Assembly (NCBI GenBank): GCA_900754075.1
Contig: CAAEBN010000036.1
Coordinates: forward strand, 1-37,741
Length of the DNA: 37,741 bases
Reading direction: 5' to 3'
From: an uncultured Collinsella sp.
GTDB taxonomy: Bacteria; Actinomycetota; Coriobacteriia; Coriobacteriales; Coriobacteriaceae
Both the position numbers and the translations under genes were made by a program. A model generated the notes under the pieces. It did not search any database. It was not told where the DNA came from and was given only the letters and a program-made list of their open reading frames with translations. Positions 24,778 to 33,134 of the stretch are shown here, one piece after another. Position 1 is the stretch's first letter. Each line of letters starts with the position of its first letter.

Positions 24778-25356
24778 TTATATCGCGAGGATCCCCAGAT
24801 GCTCAAGTAAGATCTTAAGCCCGATAAGGATAAGCACAACGCCGCCCACGATGGTGGCGGGCTTTTCGTAGCGCGCGCCAAAGGTGTGGCCAATCGCCAC
24901 GCCGGCGACGGAGAAGATAAACGTTGTGATGCCTATAAGCGATACAGCGGGCACGATGTCGACCGAGAGCGCGGCGAACGAAATACCCACGGCCAGGGCG
25001 TCGATTGAGGTGGCGATGGCGAGGATCAGGTACTCGCCCAGGTCGATCTTCTCGGCATCCTTGCCGTCGCCTTCGTTCTCGTCCTCAGTAAAGGCTTCCC
25101 ACAGCATCTTGCCGCCGATAAAGGCGAGCAGGATAAAGGCGATCCAATGGTCGATGGGTCCGATGATGCCCATGAATTGACTGCCGAGCGCCCATCCGAT
25201 TACGGGCATACCGGCCTGAAAGCCGCCAAAGAACAGGCCGAGCACGACGGCGACTTTAAGGTTGATCTTCTTCATGCCAAGGCCCTTGCAGATGGAAACG
25301 GCAAAGGCGTCCATCGAAAGGCCAACGGCGAGCAACACGAGCTCTGCGAGTCCCAT
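24778..25356 (-). CDS. mntP: Manganese efflux pump MntP
   Basis: A 192-residue inner-membrane protein with six predicted helices from two DUF204 repeats. Conserved acidic sites are in LSMDAFAVS (repeat 1) and ATSIDALAVG (repeat 2). A charged cytoplasmic loop (EDENEGDGKDAE) separates the halves. MntP exports Mn2+ and protects against manganese excess. The ATG at 25356 has an AGAGGAAG site; the frame runs 35 codons further upstream through the riboswitch terminator and was not used. It is controlled by the yybP-ykoY element in front of it. Confidence 0.93.
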   Translation of the reverse strand: MGLAELVLLAVGLSMDAFAVSICKGLGMKKINLKVAVVLGLFFGGFQAGMPVIGWALGSQFMGIIGPIDHWIAFILLAFIGGKMLWEAFTEDENEGDGKDAEKIDLGEYLILAIATSIDALAVGISFAALSVDIVPAVSLIGITTFIFSVAGVAIGHTFGARYEKPATIVGGVVLILIGLKILLEHLGILAI

Positions 25357-25409
25357 GGTCTGGCTTCCTCTCTGCGGGCGGGCCCGCGTGTACCTCTTGG
25401 GGGAGTAAC

Positions 25410-25545
25410 AAAAAAGACCCGTGGCGTACGCGTTGTGCGCACAGCCACGAGTCTCGTTCATTAAGGCAAGCCAGGCCGCATCGGCCAGTGTGTTGACTTA
25501 CCGCGCCACCGGAGGCGAATCCGGTCACGCGACTACTCCCTCATT
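25410..25545 (-). promoter_or_regulatory. yybP-ykoY (Mn2+) riboswitch with terminator, upstream of mntP
   Basis: On the minus strand the aptamer shows the family landmarks: a GAGGGAGTAG start near 25540, a GTCAACA segment (near 25494) after a GCCTCCGGTGG hairpin, a CTGGC/GGCCTGGC region, and AACGAGAC closing near 25453. It is followed by an expression-platform terminator: GACTCGTGGC pairs with GCCACGGGTC (25416-25453), then six T. Metal binding should release mntP expression. The reading is from motif pattern, without a covariance search. Confidence 0.87.
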
Positions 25546-25702
25546 CATGTGAATCCCGATGCTACCACATAAGCAGCCCATTTGGGTTGAGCTCTCAGCT
25601 GTGTTCGCTCATTCTGTAAGCATCGGATTTCGCAAGCGCCGCGGGGACAAACCGTGAGAAACTATTTAGCGTTTATGGAGCGTATACGATGGGAGCGATG
25701 CC

Positions 25703-26770
25703 TTGGATAAGAACGAGCTGCAAAAGCGTATGGAACAGGTAATCCGCCTGACGGCACCTGGTCAGCCGATCCGCACCGCCCTCGACATGATCATCGCCGG
25801 TCACCTGGGCGCCCTTATCTGCGTCGGCGACACCGAAAACGTGCTCGCTGCCGGTAACGACGGCTTCCCGCTCAACATTTCGTTCACCTCGAACCGTCTG
25901 TTCGAGCTCTCCAAGATGGACGGTGCCATCGTCATCGACGGCGACCTCACCCAGATCCTGCGCGCCAACTTCCACCTCAATCCCGATCCCTCGCTTGCCA
26001 CGAGCGAAACGGGCATGCGTCACCGCACCGCCGCTCGCATGTCGGTGCTCACCGATGCCATCGTGATTTCGGTCTCGGCCCGTCGTGCCGTCGTTAACGT
26101 GTACGTTCACGGCAAGAGCTACGAGATCCAGCCCGTCACCACCATCATGAGCTCGGTCAACCAGCTCGTCGCCACGCTTCAGACCACCCGTCAGTCGCTC
26201 GATCGCTCCTTGCTGCGCCTGACGGCCCTCGAGCTCGCCGACTACGTCACGCTCGCCGACATTACCGGCATCTTCTCGAGCTTCGAGATCATGCAGCAGG
26301 CAAAGACCGAGCTTAAGGATTGCATTGTCAAGCTGGGTAACCAGGGCAAGCTCGTGCAGATGCAGCTCGAGCAGCTCGCGGGCTCCAGCATGGATACCGA
26401 ATACGACCTGATGATCCGCGACTACGCAAGCGATTCCTCTGAGGCCAACGCCGAGAAGATCCGCGCCGAGCTGAGCCGCATGACGCCTAAGGACCTGTCC
26501 GACCCGCAGCACGTGGCGGCAGTTCTGGGCTACGATGACTTGGATGAGGACTCCGTCATGACGCCGCTGGGCCTGCGCACGCTTTCGCGCGTGTCCGTCG
26601 TGCGCGACGGCGTGGCCGAGAAGATCGTCGACGAGTACGGCTCGCTGCAGGAGCTCATGGACGACATCAGCGAGGATCCGGAACGCCTGGGCGACTTTGG
26701 CGTTAACAACCCTGCCATTCTTGCGGACTCCCTGTACCGCATGAAGGGCACCAAACAGGGGAACGCATAA
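25703..26770 (+). CDS. disA: DNA integrity scanning protein / diadenylate cyclase
   Basis: Makes c-di-AMP from two ATP and senses DNA lesions. The 355 residues contain the DAC signatures DGA (73-75, in KMDGAIVIDGD) and RHRTA (106-110), a central helical spine and a C-terminal helix-hairpin-helix DNA-binding segment. TTG start with GGGAG 7 bases upstream; no in-frame ATG or GTG fits better. disA often follows radA; here radA is absent and the gene opens a run of six. The ispD ATG overlaps its stop codon by one base. Confidence 0.95.
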   Translation: MDKNELQKRMEQVIRLTAPGQPIRTALDMIIAGHLGALICVGDTENVLAAGNDGFPLNISFTSNRLFELSKMDGAIVIDGDLTQILRANFHLNPDPSLATSETGMRHRTAARMSVLTDAIVISVSARRAVVNVYVHGKSYEIQPVTTIMSSVNQLVATLQTTRQSLDRSLLRLTALELADYVTLADITGIFSSFEIMQQAKTELKDCIVKLGNQGKLVQMQLEQLAGSSMDTEYDLMIRDYASDSSEANAEKIRAELSRMTPKDLSDPQHVAAVLGYDDLDEDSVMTPLGLRTLSRVSVVRDGVAEKIVDEYGSLQELMDDISEDPERLGDFGVNNPAILADSLYRMKGTKQGNA

Positions 26771-27498
26771 TGGCGCCCGTATGCGCCGTGGTCGTTGCCG
26801 GTGGCAGCGGCCAGCGCTTTGGTAACCCCGGCGGCAAGCAGCTCGTCAATGTAGCGGGCCGTCCGCTTATGAGCTGGTCCATCCGCGCGTTTGACCGTAG
26901 CGATAAGGTCGGCCACATCGTCGTGGTTTGCCCTGCCGAGCGCCGTGCCGAGATGCGCCGCCTGGCCATCGACCCGTTTGACTATGACACGCCCATCAGT
27001 TTTGCCGATGCCGGCGATACCCGCCAGGACTCCACCCGTGCCGGCGTGCACGCGGTGCCGGCGGGCTTTGAATACGTCGCCATTCACGATGGCGCTCGTC
27101 CGCTCATCACGACCGAGGCCATCGATCATGCGATCGACGTGCTTGTGGGCGACCGCTCGCTCGACGGTGTCGTGTGCGGCCAGCCCGCGATCGACACGCT
27201 CAAGATCGTCGATGGCGACAATATCGTCGAGACGCCGCCGCGTGAGCTCTATTGGGCCGCGCAGACGCCGCAGATCTTTAGCGTTGATGCTATGAAGCGC
27301 GCCCACGCCGCTGCTATCGCCGAGGGCTTTATCGGTACCGATGATTCGTCGCTGGTCGAGCGCATGGGTGGGCGCGTCCGCTGCGTCCAGAGCCCGCGCG
27401 ATAACCTTAAGGTGACGGTGCCCGAGGACTTGCGTCCCGTAACCGCGATTCTGCTTGGCCGCATGGCCGAGGGAGAGGACCTTCCCCATGTTCAGTAA
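26770..27498 (+). CDS. ispD: 2-C-methyl-D-erythritol 4-phosphate cytidylyltransferase
   Basis: Transfers CMP from CTP to MEP, the third step of the MEP pathway. The 242-residue protein has the nucleotide loop AVVVAGGSGQRFG with the GGKQ lysine just after, HDGARPLI and the TDDSSLVE region, all IspD features. It overlaps the disA stop by one base and the ispF start by 11, so the operon is translationally coupled. Confidence 0.95.
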   Translation: MAPVCAVVVAGGSGQRFGNPGGKQLVNVAGRPLMSWSIRAFDRSDKVGHIVVVCPAERRAEMRRLAIDPFDYDTPISFADAGDTRQDSTRAGVHAVPAGFEYVAIHDGARPLITTEAIDHAIDVLVGDRSLDGVVCGQPAIDTLKIVDGDNIVETPPRELYWAAQTPQIFSVDAMKRAHAAAIAEGFIGTDDSSLVERMGGRVRCVQSPRDNLKVTVPEDLRPVTAILLGRMAEGEDLPHVQ

Positions 27499-27982
27499 CC
27501 TGCGCATTGGCCATGGCTACGACGTCCACCGTCTGGTGGAGGGGCGTCGATGTATCATCGGCGGTGTCGACATTCCCTACGAGCGCGGCCTGCTGGGCCA
27601 CTCGGATGCCGATGTGCTCGCGCACGCCTTGGCCGACGCCATTCTGGGCGCCTGCCGCGGGGGAGACATTGGCAAGCTATTCCCCGATACCGACCCCGCC
27701 TATGAGGGTGCCGATTCGATGGTGCTGCTCGCTCGCGTGATGGACTATGCGCGCGAGCTGGGCTTCGAGTTTGTCGATGCCGATTGCACCATTGCCTGTC
27801 AGCAACCCAAGATCACCCCGCACCGCGATGCCATGCGCGCCAACCTTGCCCATGCCCTGGGCGTTGACGTCGAAAACGTGGGCGTCGCCGCCACTACGAC
27901 TGAAAAGCTCGGTTGGGAAGGCCAGGGCGAGGGAATCGGCGCCTGGGCCGTCTGCCTGCTACAGAAAACCGTTAAGGAGTAA
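27488..27982 (+). CDS. ispF: 2-C-methyl-D-erythritol 2,4-cyclodiphosphate synthase
   Basis: Cyclises CDP-ME 2-phosphate to ME-cPP, with loss of CMP. The 164 residues contain the Zn site GHGYDVHRL, GHSDADVLAHALADAILGA, DIGKLFPDTD and the C-terminal TTTEKLGW. An in-frame ATG at 27455 lies well inside ispD; 27488 gives the family-typical start. A GGGAGAGG stretch 9 to 16 bases upstream serves as ribosome site. cysS follows 3 bases after the stop. Confidence 0.95.
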   Translation: MFSNLRIGHGYDVHRLVEGRRCIIGGVDIPYERGLLGHSDADVLAHALADAILGACRGGDIGKLFPDTDPAYEGADSMVLLARVMDYARELGFEFVDADCTIACQQPKITPHRDAMRANLAHALGVDVENVGVAATTTEKLGWEGQGEGIGAWAVCLLQKTVKE

Positions 27983-27985
27983 CGA

Positions 27986-29452
27986 ATGCGTATCTATAAC
28001 AGCGCTACCCATAAAAAGGAAGAGTTCCAGCCCATCGAGTCCGGCAAGGTCCGCATGTACGTGTGCGGCCCCACGGTCTACGACAACATCCACATCGGCA
28101 ATGCCCGCACGTTCATCAGCTTTGACGTGATTCGTCGCTGGCTCATCGCGAGCGGCTACGAGGTCACGTTCGCCCAGAACCTCACCGATGTCGATGACAA
28201 GATCATCAAGCGCGCCAACGAGCAGGGCCGCACGGCCGCCGAGGTCGCGACGGAGTTCTCCGACAAGTTCATCGGCGTCATGCGCGCCGCCAACGTGCTC
28301 GATCCCGATGTGCGTCCCCGCGCCACCAAGGAGATCGGCCCCATGATCGCCATGATCAAAACGCTCATCGAGCAGGGCCACGCTTACGCCGCCGATAACG
28401 GCGACGTGTACTTTGCCGTGCGCAGTGATCCCAACTACGGCCAGGTTTCGGGCCGCAACATCGACGACCTTATGGTGGGTGCGCGCATCGAGGAGAACGA
28501 GGACAAGAACGACCCGCTCGACTTTGCCCTGTGGAAGGCCGCCAAGCCCGGCGAGCCCAGCTGGCCGAGCCCCTGGGGCGAGGGCCGTCCCGGTTGGCAC
28601 ACCGAGTGCGCCGCCATGGTGCACCGCTACCTGGGCACCCCGATCGACATCCACGGCGGTGGTTCCGACCTTGCCTTCCCGCATCACGAAAACGAGTGCG
28701 CCCAGGCTACCTGCGCCTGGCACCAGGGCTTCTCCAACACCTGGATGCACACGGGTATGCTGCTGGTCGACGGCGAGAAGATGTCCAAGTCGCTTGGTAA
28801 CTTCTTTACGCTGGCCGAGGTGCTCGAGCAGCACTCTGCCGCGGCTCTGCGTCTGCTGATGCTGCAGACGAGCTATCGCTCGCCGCTCGACTTCTCTTGG
28901 GAGCGCCTGGAGGGTGCCGAGAATTCGCTCACGCGTATCGCCGGTACGGTCGAGAACCTGCGCTGGGCCGCGAACCATGCGACGGCCGATGCCGATGAGG
29001 CAGCATCCGAGGCATTTGCCGCCAAGGCCGCCGAGACCCGTGCCACCTTTAAGGAGTGCATGGACGACGACTTTAACACCGCTGGTGCCATGGGTGCCGT
29101 CTTTGGCTTTGTGACCGAGTGCAACCAGTACCTGGAGCAGGCGGGCGACGCTGCCGACAAGGCCGCCGCGCTTGCCGCCGCCGATACGCTGGCCGAGCTG
29201 CTCGATACGTTTGGCGTTGAGCTCCCCGAGCCCAAGGTCGAGCTGCCGCTGGGCCTGCTGGGCGTTGCCGCCGGTTTGGTTGCCTACACGGGTGACGACG
29301 TGGACGAGGCCGCTGCCAAGATTCTCGAGGCCCGCACCGAGGCCCGTGCCGCCAAGAACTGGGATCTGGCCGACGCCATCCGCGATCAGCTCAAGGACTT
29401 GGGCCTCACCATTGAGGATACTGCCGCGGGTACTCGTATTAAGACCCTCTAG
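27986..29452 (+). CDS. cysS: Cysteinyl-tRNA synthetase
   Basis: Class I synthetase charging tRNA-Cys. The 488 residues show YVCGPTVYDNIHIGNART (HIGN signature, Zn-binding Cys at the start), the GWHTECAAM and HHENECAQ Zn ligands, and KMSKS. The C-terminal DALR-type domain ends in an Ala/Glu-rich helical region. AAGGAG precedes the ATG. cysS downstream of ispDF matches the Bacillus-type order. Confidence 0.96.
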   Translation: MRIYNSATHKKEEFQPIESGKVRMYVCGPTVYDNIHIGNARTFISFDVIRRWLIASGYEVTFAQNLTDVDDKIIKRANEQGRTAAEVATEFSDKFIGVMRAANVLDPDVRPRATKEIGPMIAMIKTLIEQGHAYAADNGDVYFAVRSDPNYGQVSGRNIDDLMVGARIEENEDKNDPLDFALWKAAKPGEPSWPSPWGEGRPGWHTECAAMVHRYLGTPIDIHGGGSDLAFPHHENECAQATCAWHQGFSNTWMHTGMLLVDGEKMSKSLGNFFTLAEVLEQHSAAALRLLMLQTSYRSPLDFSWERLEGAENSLTRIAGTVENLRWAANHATADADEAASEAFAAKAAETRATFKECMDDDFNTAGAMGAVFGFVTECNQYLEQAGDAADKAAALAAADTLAELLDTFGVELPEPKVELPLGLLGVAAGLVAYTGDDVDEAAAKILEARTEARAAKNWDLADAIRDQLKDLGLTIEDTAAGTRIKTL

Positions 29453-29595
29453 TATTTGTCGACCGTTCGAGGTGTGGCAGATTGCCTTGAAAGAGGAAGG
29501 CATAGACCTGGTGGTCATGCCCGACGATTGAAAGGCAAGGTGCCGTGGCTCGGACGGTCGATTCTTGTTCGTTATCTATTTAAGGAGGCCGTCTT

Positions 29596-30510
29596 ATGGC
29601 CGACAATCGCAAGCGTGCGCCTCGTGGTGGCAAGCAGGCCGCTTCTGGCTCGCGTCCGATTCGCCGCAACGACCGCGTTGCCGCTCCCAAGGGCCAGCGC
29701 GATCGTACCCAGGCTGCGCGTCTGCAGCGAGATCGCAACCGCGACGCTGTCCAGGCTCCCAAGGGTGAGTTCATCGAGGGCCGTCGTGCTGCCGCCGAGG
29801 CGCTACGCACCGGTTTTCCCATCAAGTGCGCGCTCATTGCCGAGGGCGGGGAGCGCGACGCCGCCTTGTCGCGCCTGGTCGACGACCTCAACGCCGCGGG
29901 TGTCCGCATTAAGTATGTGCCGCGCGCGCAGCTCGACGCACTGTCGAGCCATGGCGCTCACCAGGGCATCGCGCTCGAGGTTGGCAACTTCCCCTATGCC
30001 GATGTCGCCGATATTCTCGACCGCGCAGGCGAGGGCCCGGCACTTGTCGTGGTGCTCGACCACGTGACTGACGACGGCAACTTTGGCGCCATCGTGCGCT
30101 CCGCCGAGGTTGTGGGCGCGGCCGGCGTCATCATCGCCAACAAGCGTGCCGCCGGCGTGACCGTGGGCAGCTACAAGACTTCAGCCGGCGCCGTCATGCA
30201 TCTGCCTATCGCGCAGGTGCCCAACATCGCCCGTGCACTCGACGATCTTAAGGCCGCAGGCTTTTGGGTGGGCGGTGCCTCCGAGCACGCCGAAGGCAGT
30301 TGCTGGGATGCTCCCTTCGAGGGCCGCGTGGCGCTCGTCATGGGCTCCGAGGGCGACGGCATCTCGCGCCTGGTGCTCGAGAAATGCGACTTTTTGACCA
30401 AGCTTCCCCAGCGCGGCATGACCGAGAGCCTCAATGTTGCCCAGGCAACGACGGCGCTGTGCTTTGAGTGGCTGCGCCGCAACGCCGGCGAGCTCATGGG
30501 GGAGGAGTAG
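29596..30510 (+). CDS. rlmB: SpoU-family 23S rRNA 2'-O-methyltransferase (RlmB-like)
   Basis: A 304-residue SPOUT methyltransferase, probably methylating G2251-type positions of 23S rRNA. An Arg/Lys-rich, low-complexity N-terminus (1-55) precedes a substrate-binding domain (about 56-130) and the knot core with motif 1 VTDDGNFGAIVRSAEV, motif 2 VMGSEGDGIS and motif 3 ESLNVAQATTALCFE. It begins after AAGGAGG, 143 bases past cysS. The NYN gene follows 3 bases after its stop. Confidence 0.92.
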   Translation: MADNRKRAPRGGKQAASGSRPIRRNDRVAAPKGQRDRTQAARLQRDRNRDAVQAPKGEFIEGRRAAAEALRTGFPIKCALIAEGGERDAALSRLVDDLNAAGVRIKYVPRAQLDALSSHGAHQGIALEVGNFPYADVADILDRAGEGPALVVVLDHVTDDGNFGAIVRSAEVVGAAGVIIANKRAAGVTVGSYKTSAGAVMHLPIAQVPNIARALDDLKAAGFWVGGASEHAEGSCWDAPFEGRVALVMGSEGDGISRLVLEKCDFLTKLPQRGMTESLNVAQATTALCFEWLRRNAGELMGEE

Positions 30511-30513
30511 CGC

Positions 30514-31191
30514 ATGTCCAAGAAGAACCGCGCCAAGTCCAAGGCCAAGCGCTTTGGCGAAGGCTCGGCCAAGCCGATTGTTTCGGCCGCGACCTATGGC
30601 GTGGGCGGCAATGCGTTTGCGCAGGCCATCGCCGACCCTGTCTCGACGGTGCACTCCAACAAGCCCGAGCTGTTGGTGGTCGACGGTTACAACGTGATCC
30701 ACTGCACGCCGCGCTACGAAAAGCTCGTGTACGACCATTCCGACGATCCGTATTCCAGCGACGTTCACGATATGGCGCGCACCGCCCTCATCAACGACGT
30801 CGCCGCCTTTGCCCAGGGCCGCTACGAGGCCGTGATCGTGTTCGACGGCGCGGGCAATATCTCCAGCGAGCGCCCCAACCTACCGGCCCGCGGCGTGCGC
30901 ATTGAGTTTTCGCCGACGGGTGTTTCGGCCGATACCGTGGTGCAAAAGCTCTGCATCGAGGCACGCGAGGAAGGTCGCGCGTGCTCCGTGGTATCGAGCG
31001 ACGGCACGATCCAGGCTGTCGTCATGGGCAAGGGCGTCACGCGCATCTCGAGCCGTATGCTGGTGGATGAGATCAAACAGATCGATAACGACGTTCACGA
31101 GGCAGAGGAAGCTCCGCAGATTAAGATGACTCTGGGCAGCCGCCTGAGTCCCGATGCCCTGGCCAAGCTCAAGGCCCTGCGTGGCCGGTAG
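30514..31191 (+). CDS. YacP-like NYN-domain ribonuclease
   Basis: A 225-residue protein with a basic N-terminal extension of about 50 residues and an NYN (PIN-like) nuclease domain. Candidate metal-binding acidic residues lie in LLVVDGYNVI (Asp), VIVFDGAG (Asp) and the VVSSDGTIQ strand. B. subtilis YacP (Rae1) cleaves mRNA on the ribosome in the A site; the same role is possible. It sits after rlmB, the same order as in Bacillus (rlmB-yacP). The start overlaps closely with the rlmB stop. Confidence 0.88.
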   Translation: MSKKNRAKSKAKRFGEGSAKPIVSAATYGVGGNAFAQAIADPVSTVHSNKPELLVVDGYNVIHCTPRYEKLVYDHSDDPYSSDVHDMARTALINDVAAFAQGRYEAVIVFDGAGNISSERPNLPARGVRIEFSPTGVSADTVVQKLCIEAREEGRACSVVSSDGTIQAVVMGKGVTRISSRMLVDEIKQIDNDVHEAEEAPQIKMTLGSRLSPDALAKLKALRGR

Positions 31192-31192
31192 G

Positions 31193-31226
31193 GGAGTTGG
31201 CGGGGCAATGCTGCCTCGCTAACTCC
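31193..31226. other. Hairpin between convergent genes
   Basis: GGAGTTGGCGGGGCA pairs with TGCCTCGCTAACTCC around ATGC (15 bp, with G-U pairs). It overlaps the stop of the minus-strand gene. Without a T tract it may be a Rho-independent remnant or a shared end structure. Confidence 0.5.
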
Positions 31227-32559
31227 ATTCAGCGATGTCGATCATTCTTTCGAGGCGCCACGTTAGCGCCTCTTTTAGATAAGGCAGTCTCGCTGCTAGG
31301 GCATCGTTTTTAGACAGAATCTCGATTGCCTCGTCGACAAAACCTTCGAGTTTGTCCCCGTCAAACCAGTTCATATCCTCAACAAGCAACATTTGTTTCG
31401 CGGGACTTGAATGGAACTGCGCGCTGGCAAAACTGTGCTCTCCTGCCCTAAGCTCCTCTAGAGATATGTTGCACCAGAGCGATGAGCCCGAATCGAAGAT
31501 GGGGGCTGGTCTGCAGGTTAGCGTGTTGACGTTTCGCACAAGGCCAAAGTTACGCCAATGACGGTCATAGTTGGCGATGATGTCGTCACATACGATCATG
31601 CGGTCAAGGGCATCCTTAACGCCTGTCACCCCGAGCTCCTCGCAGTTTGCTACGTATCGCTCGTAGTCGGTTAGCCGTTCATCTGCGTTTGCGTGCTGGT
31701 TTACATAGAGCGCAGGGACATATTCTTCTTCATCAGTTAAGAAGACATCGCATATGCTCAGGGCGGAAGTGCCCGTGCCCTCGAGCGAGTAAGGCACATA
31801 ATCGCAGGCGTTTAGGATGCGACGGTGGAGCGCGGTCGCCACCAGCTCGTTATAAGGTTCCTGGTTCAGGTGCGCTCCTGCCTTATGCAGAATTCGACGC
31901 CCGCCCTCGCACGTCCAGTACTTTTGAAGATTGCCGTCCGAGGTGTTATCGGGCTTTGCGGCAGCCGCTTTTCCCTCTGGGGCAAAGGGCGCAATGGACA
32001 GCGAGACGTCATCAAAGGCGTTATTGAAGAAATTAATGTCTTCCCACGCGAGACCGGAGCCTTGGGGCCTAATCCAATACTGGTCGGATAAGGAGAGGCC
32101 AAGATTTCGCTGTACGAGTTCATCGGGAACATCGACTGCGGCTTCTGCAAGCAGGGAGGCTAGCCCAATGCGTGCGAGCGGGATACCGCGGCCGCGCCAC
32201 CAGATGCGGAAGGAGTCGAGCGATATGGGGCTATTAGGGCCAAATACTCCAATAGGGGCGTGGGCGTAATCTATGTCGGCACCGATGTGGGTAAAGTCTT
32301 TTCGCGATGTGCTGTAGACCAGCTGAGCGACTTCGTGCGTGCGGTTCATGAGGGTAAACGTAATCTCGCTTTTTCCATGGCCTCGACGGGGGCGTCCCCC
32401 CGCTTTGGTCACGGAGCGGAGTCGTGCGTTGACGCTGTCTTTGTCGATGAGCCATACACCAGAAGCCTTGCGTGCCTCAAGTGCTCCGTTTTTTATGAGC
32501 TCTTGCACCCTGCGCGGGGTGATGTCGAGTAGCTCTGCAGCTTCCTTCGTGGTCAACAT
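31219..32559 (-). CDS. Single-chain HTH plus HipA-like kinase protein
   Basis: A 446-residue protein. Residues 1-50 are an excisionase/MerR-type helix-turn-helix (TTKEAAELLDITPRRVQELI). About 60-150 is a region with FRIWWRGRGIP. About 180-446 is a HipA-like kinase, with the catalytic NYDRHWRNFGL (330-340) and the metal-binding PIFDSGSSLW (353-362). There is no separate antitoxin gene on either side. The DNA-binding domain on the same chain could serve as its own repressor at the 32576-32637 array; this is inference. The ATG at 32559 lies only 16 bases from the nearest operator arm. What it phosphorylates is unknown. Confidence 0.8.
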   Translation of the reverse strand: MLTTKEAAELLDITPRRVQELIKNGALEARKASGVWLIDKDSVNARLRSVTKAGGRPRRGHGKSEITFTLMNRTHEVAQLVYSTSRKDFTHIGADIDYAHAPIGVFGPNSPISLDSFRIWWRGRGIPLARIGLASLLAEAAVDVPDELVQRNLGLSLSDQYWIRPQGSGLAWEDINFFNNAFDDVSLSIAPFAPEGKAAAAKPDNTSDGNLQKYWTCEGGRRILHKAGAHLNQEPYNELVATALHRRILNACDYVPYSLEGTGTSALSICDVFLTDEEEYVPALYVNQHANADERLTDYERYVANCEELGVTGVKDALDRMIVCDDIIANYDRHWRNFGLVRNVNTLTCRPAPIFDSGSSLWCNISLEELRAGEHSFASAQFHSSPAKQMLLVEDMNWFDGDKLEGFVDEAIEILSKNDALAARLPYLKEALTWRLERMIDIAEWS

Positions 32560-32575
32560 CGCGAAACCCTTCGCC

Positions 32576-32637
32576 AGAACGAATAGTTTTATCTATTCCA
32601 TTGTAATTAAAACTATTCGTTCTAACGAATAGTTTTA
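32576..32637 (-). promoter_or_regulatory. Three-half-site operator/promoter of the HTH-HipA gene
   Basis: A perfect 16-bp inverted repeat, AGAACGAATAGTTTTA (32576-32591) with its complement at 32608-32623, plus a third partial copy (AACGAATAGTTTTA, 32624-32637). A TACAAT -10-like box lies between the arms on the minus strand (32600-32605). Confidence 0.82.
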
Positions 32638-32661
32638 AGATGTGGTCGGTCAAAGGGCCTG

Positions 32662-32690
32662 TTGCGCCCCGTCCGTAATTCCTTTATTCT
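32662..32690 (+). promoter_or_regulatory. Promoter of tRNA-Thr (TGT)
   Basis: TTGCGC, 17 bases, TATTCT, 31 bases before the mature 5' end. Confidence 0.55.
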
Positions 32691-32720
32691 TAATTGGCTT
32701 CGCGCGAAAGCGCCAAGTGT

Positions 32721-32795
32721 GCCAGTGTGGCGCAACGGTAGCGCAACTGATTTGTAATCAGTGGGTTGCAGGTTCGATTCCTGTCACTGGCTCCA
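32721..32795 (+). tRNA. tRNA-Thr (anticodon TGT)
   Basis: Acceptor GCCAGTG/CACTGGC, discriminator T, CCA encoded. D-stem GCGC/GCGC, anticodon stem ACTGA/TCAGT with loop TTTGTAA (anticodon TGT), T-arm GCAGG TTCGATT CCTGT. A terminator-like hairpin follows. Confidence 0.96.
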
Positions 32796-32804
32796 TGAGA
32801 GTTT

Positions 32805-32846
32805 CGGGCTTTGTTCCTTGTGGGACAGGGCCCGTTTCTATTTAGG
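32805..32846 (+). terminator. Terminator after tRNA-Thr
   Basis: CGGGCTTTGTTCC pairs with GGGACAGGGCCCG (several G-U) around TTGT, followed by TTTCTATTT. Confidence 0.65.
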
Positions 32847-32909
32847 TGGTGCGCCATCGGGTTAGCGCCCATCCCGTTTTTGGTTTGTCTCGTCCTCCAG
32901 TTTGTCTAA

Positions 32910-33034
32910 ATCTGTAACACCAAGACCGATATTTGGCATCTAACTGTTACAGATTGAGATGAAACTTAGGGTGTTTTAGGAATATCTTGATCTGTAACAT
33001 GTAGAAGCGGAATAGGCCTCTTGCCGTTACAGAT
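32910..33034. repeat. Duplicated inverted repeat with ATCTGTAACA core
   Basis: Four copies of the same core alternate in orientation: ATCTGTAACA at 32910-32919, its complement at 32945-32954, ATCTGTAACA at 32990-32999, and GTTACAGAT at 33026-33034. They form two tandem hairpin units about 80 bases apart, with unrelated loop sequence. The 480-base interval between tRNA-Thr and the PTS gene holds this array, a GAGCGTGGAT repeat module and a hairpin, and no supported gene. Confidence 0.75.
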
Positions 33035-33104
33035 CGAGACAAGGGCGGGTACGGACCTGGATGTCCTGCTCGAGCGTGGATTTCTGGACGCGCGAGAGAA
33101 AAAA

Positions 33105-33134
33105 TCTCCCGACCGGAGAACGAGCGTGGATAAT
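33105..33134 (+). repeat. Left copy of a 30-bp direct repeat flanking the sugar locus
   Basis: It starts with TCTCCCG, has an internal small hairpin (CTCCCGACCGGAG) and ends in GAGCGTGGATAAT. A near-identical copy lies at 37156-37185 (about 26 of 30 bases identical, same orientation). A further GAGCGTGGAT lies at 33072. Confidence 0.7.

Noticed and set aside
27959..29518. 519-codon minus-strand frame opposite cysS
   Set aside because: Gly/Val-rich shadow frame without motifs.
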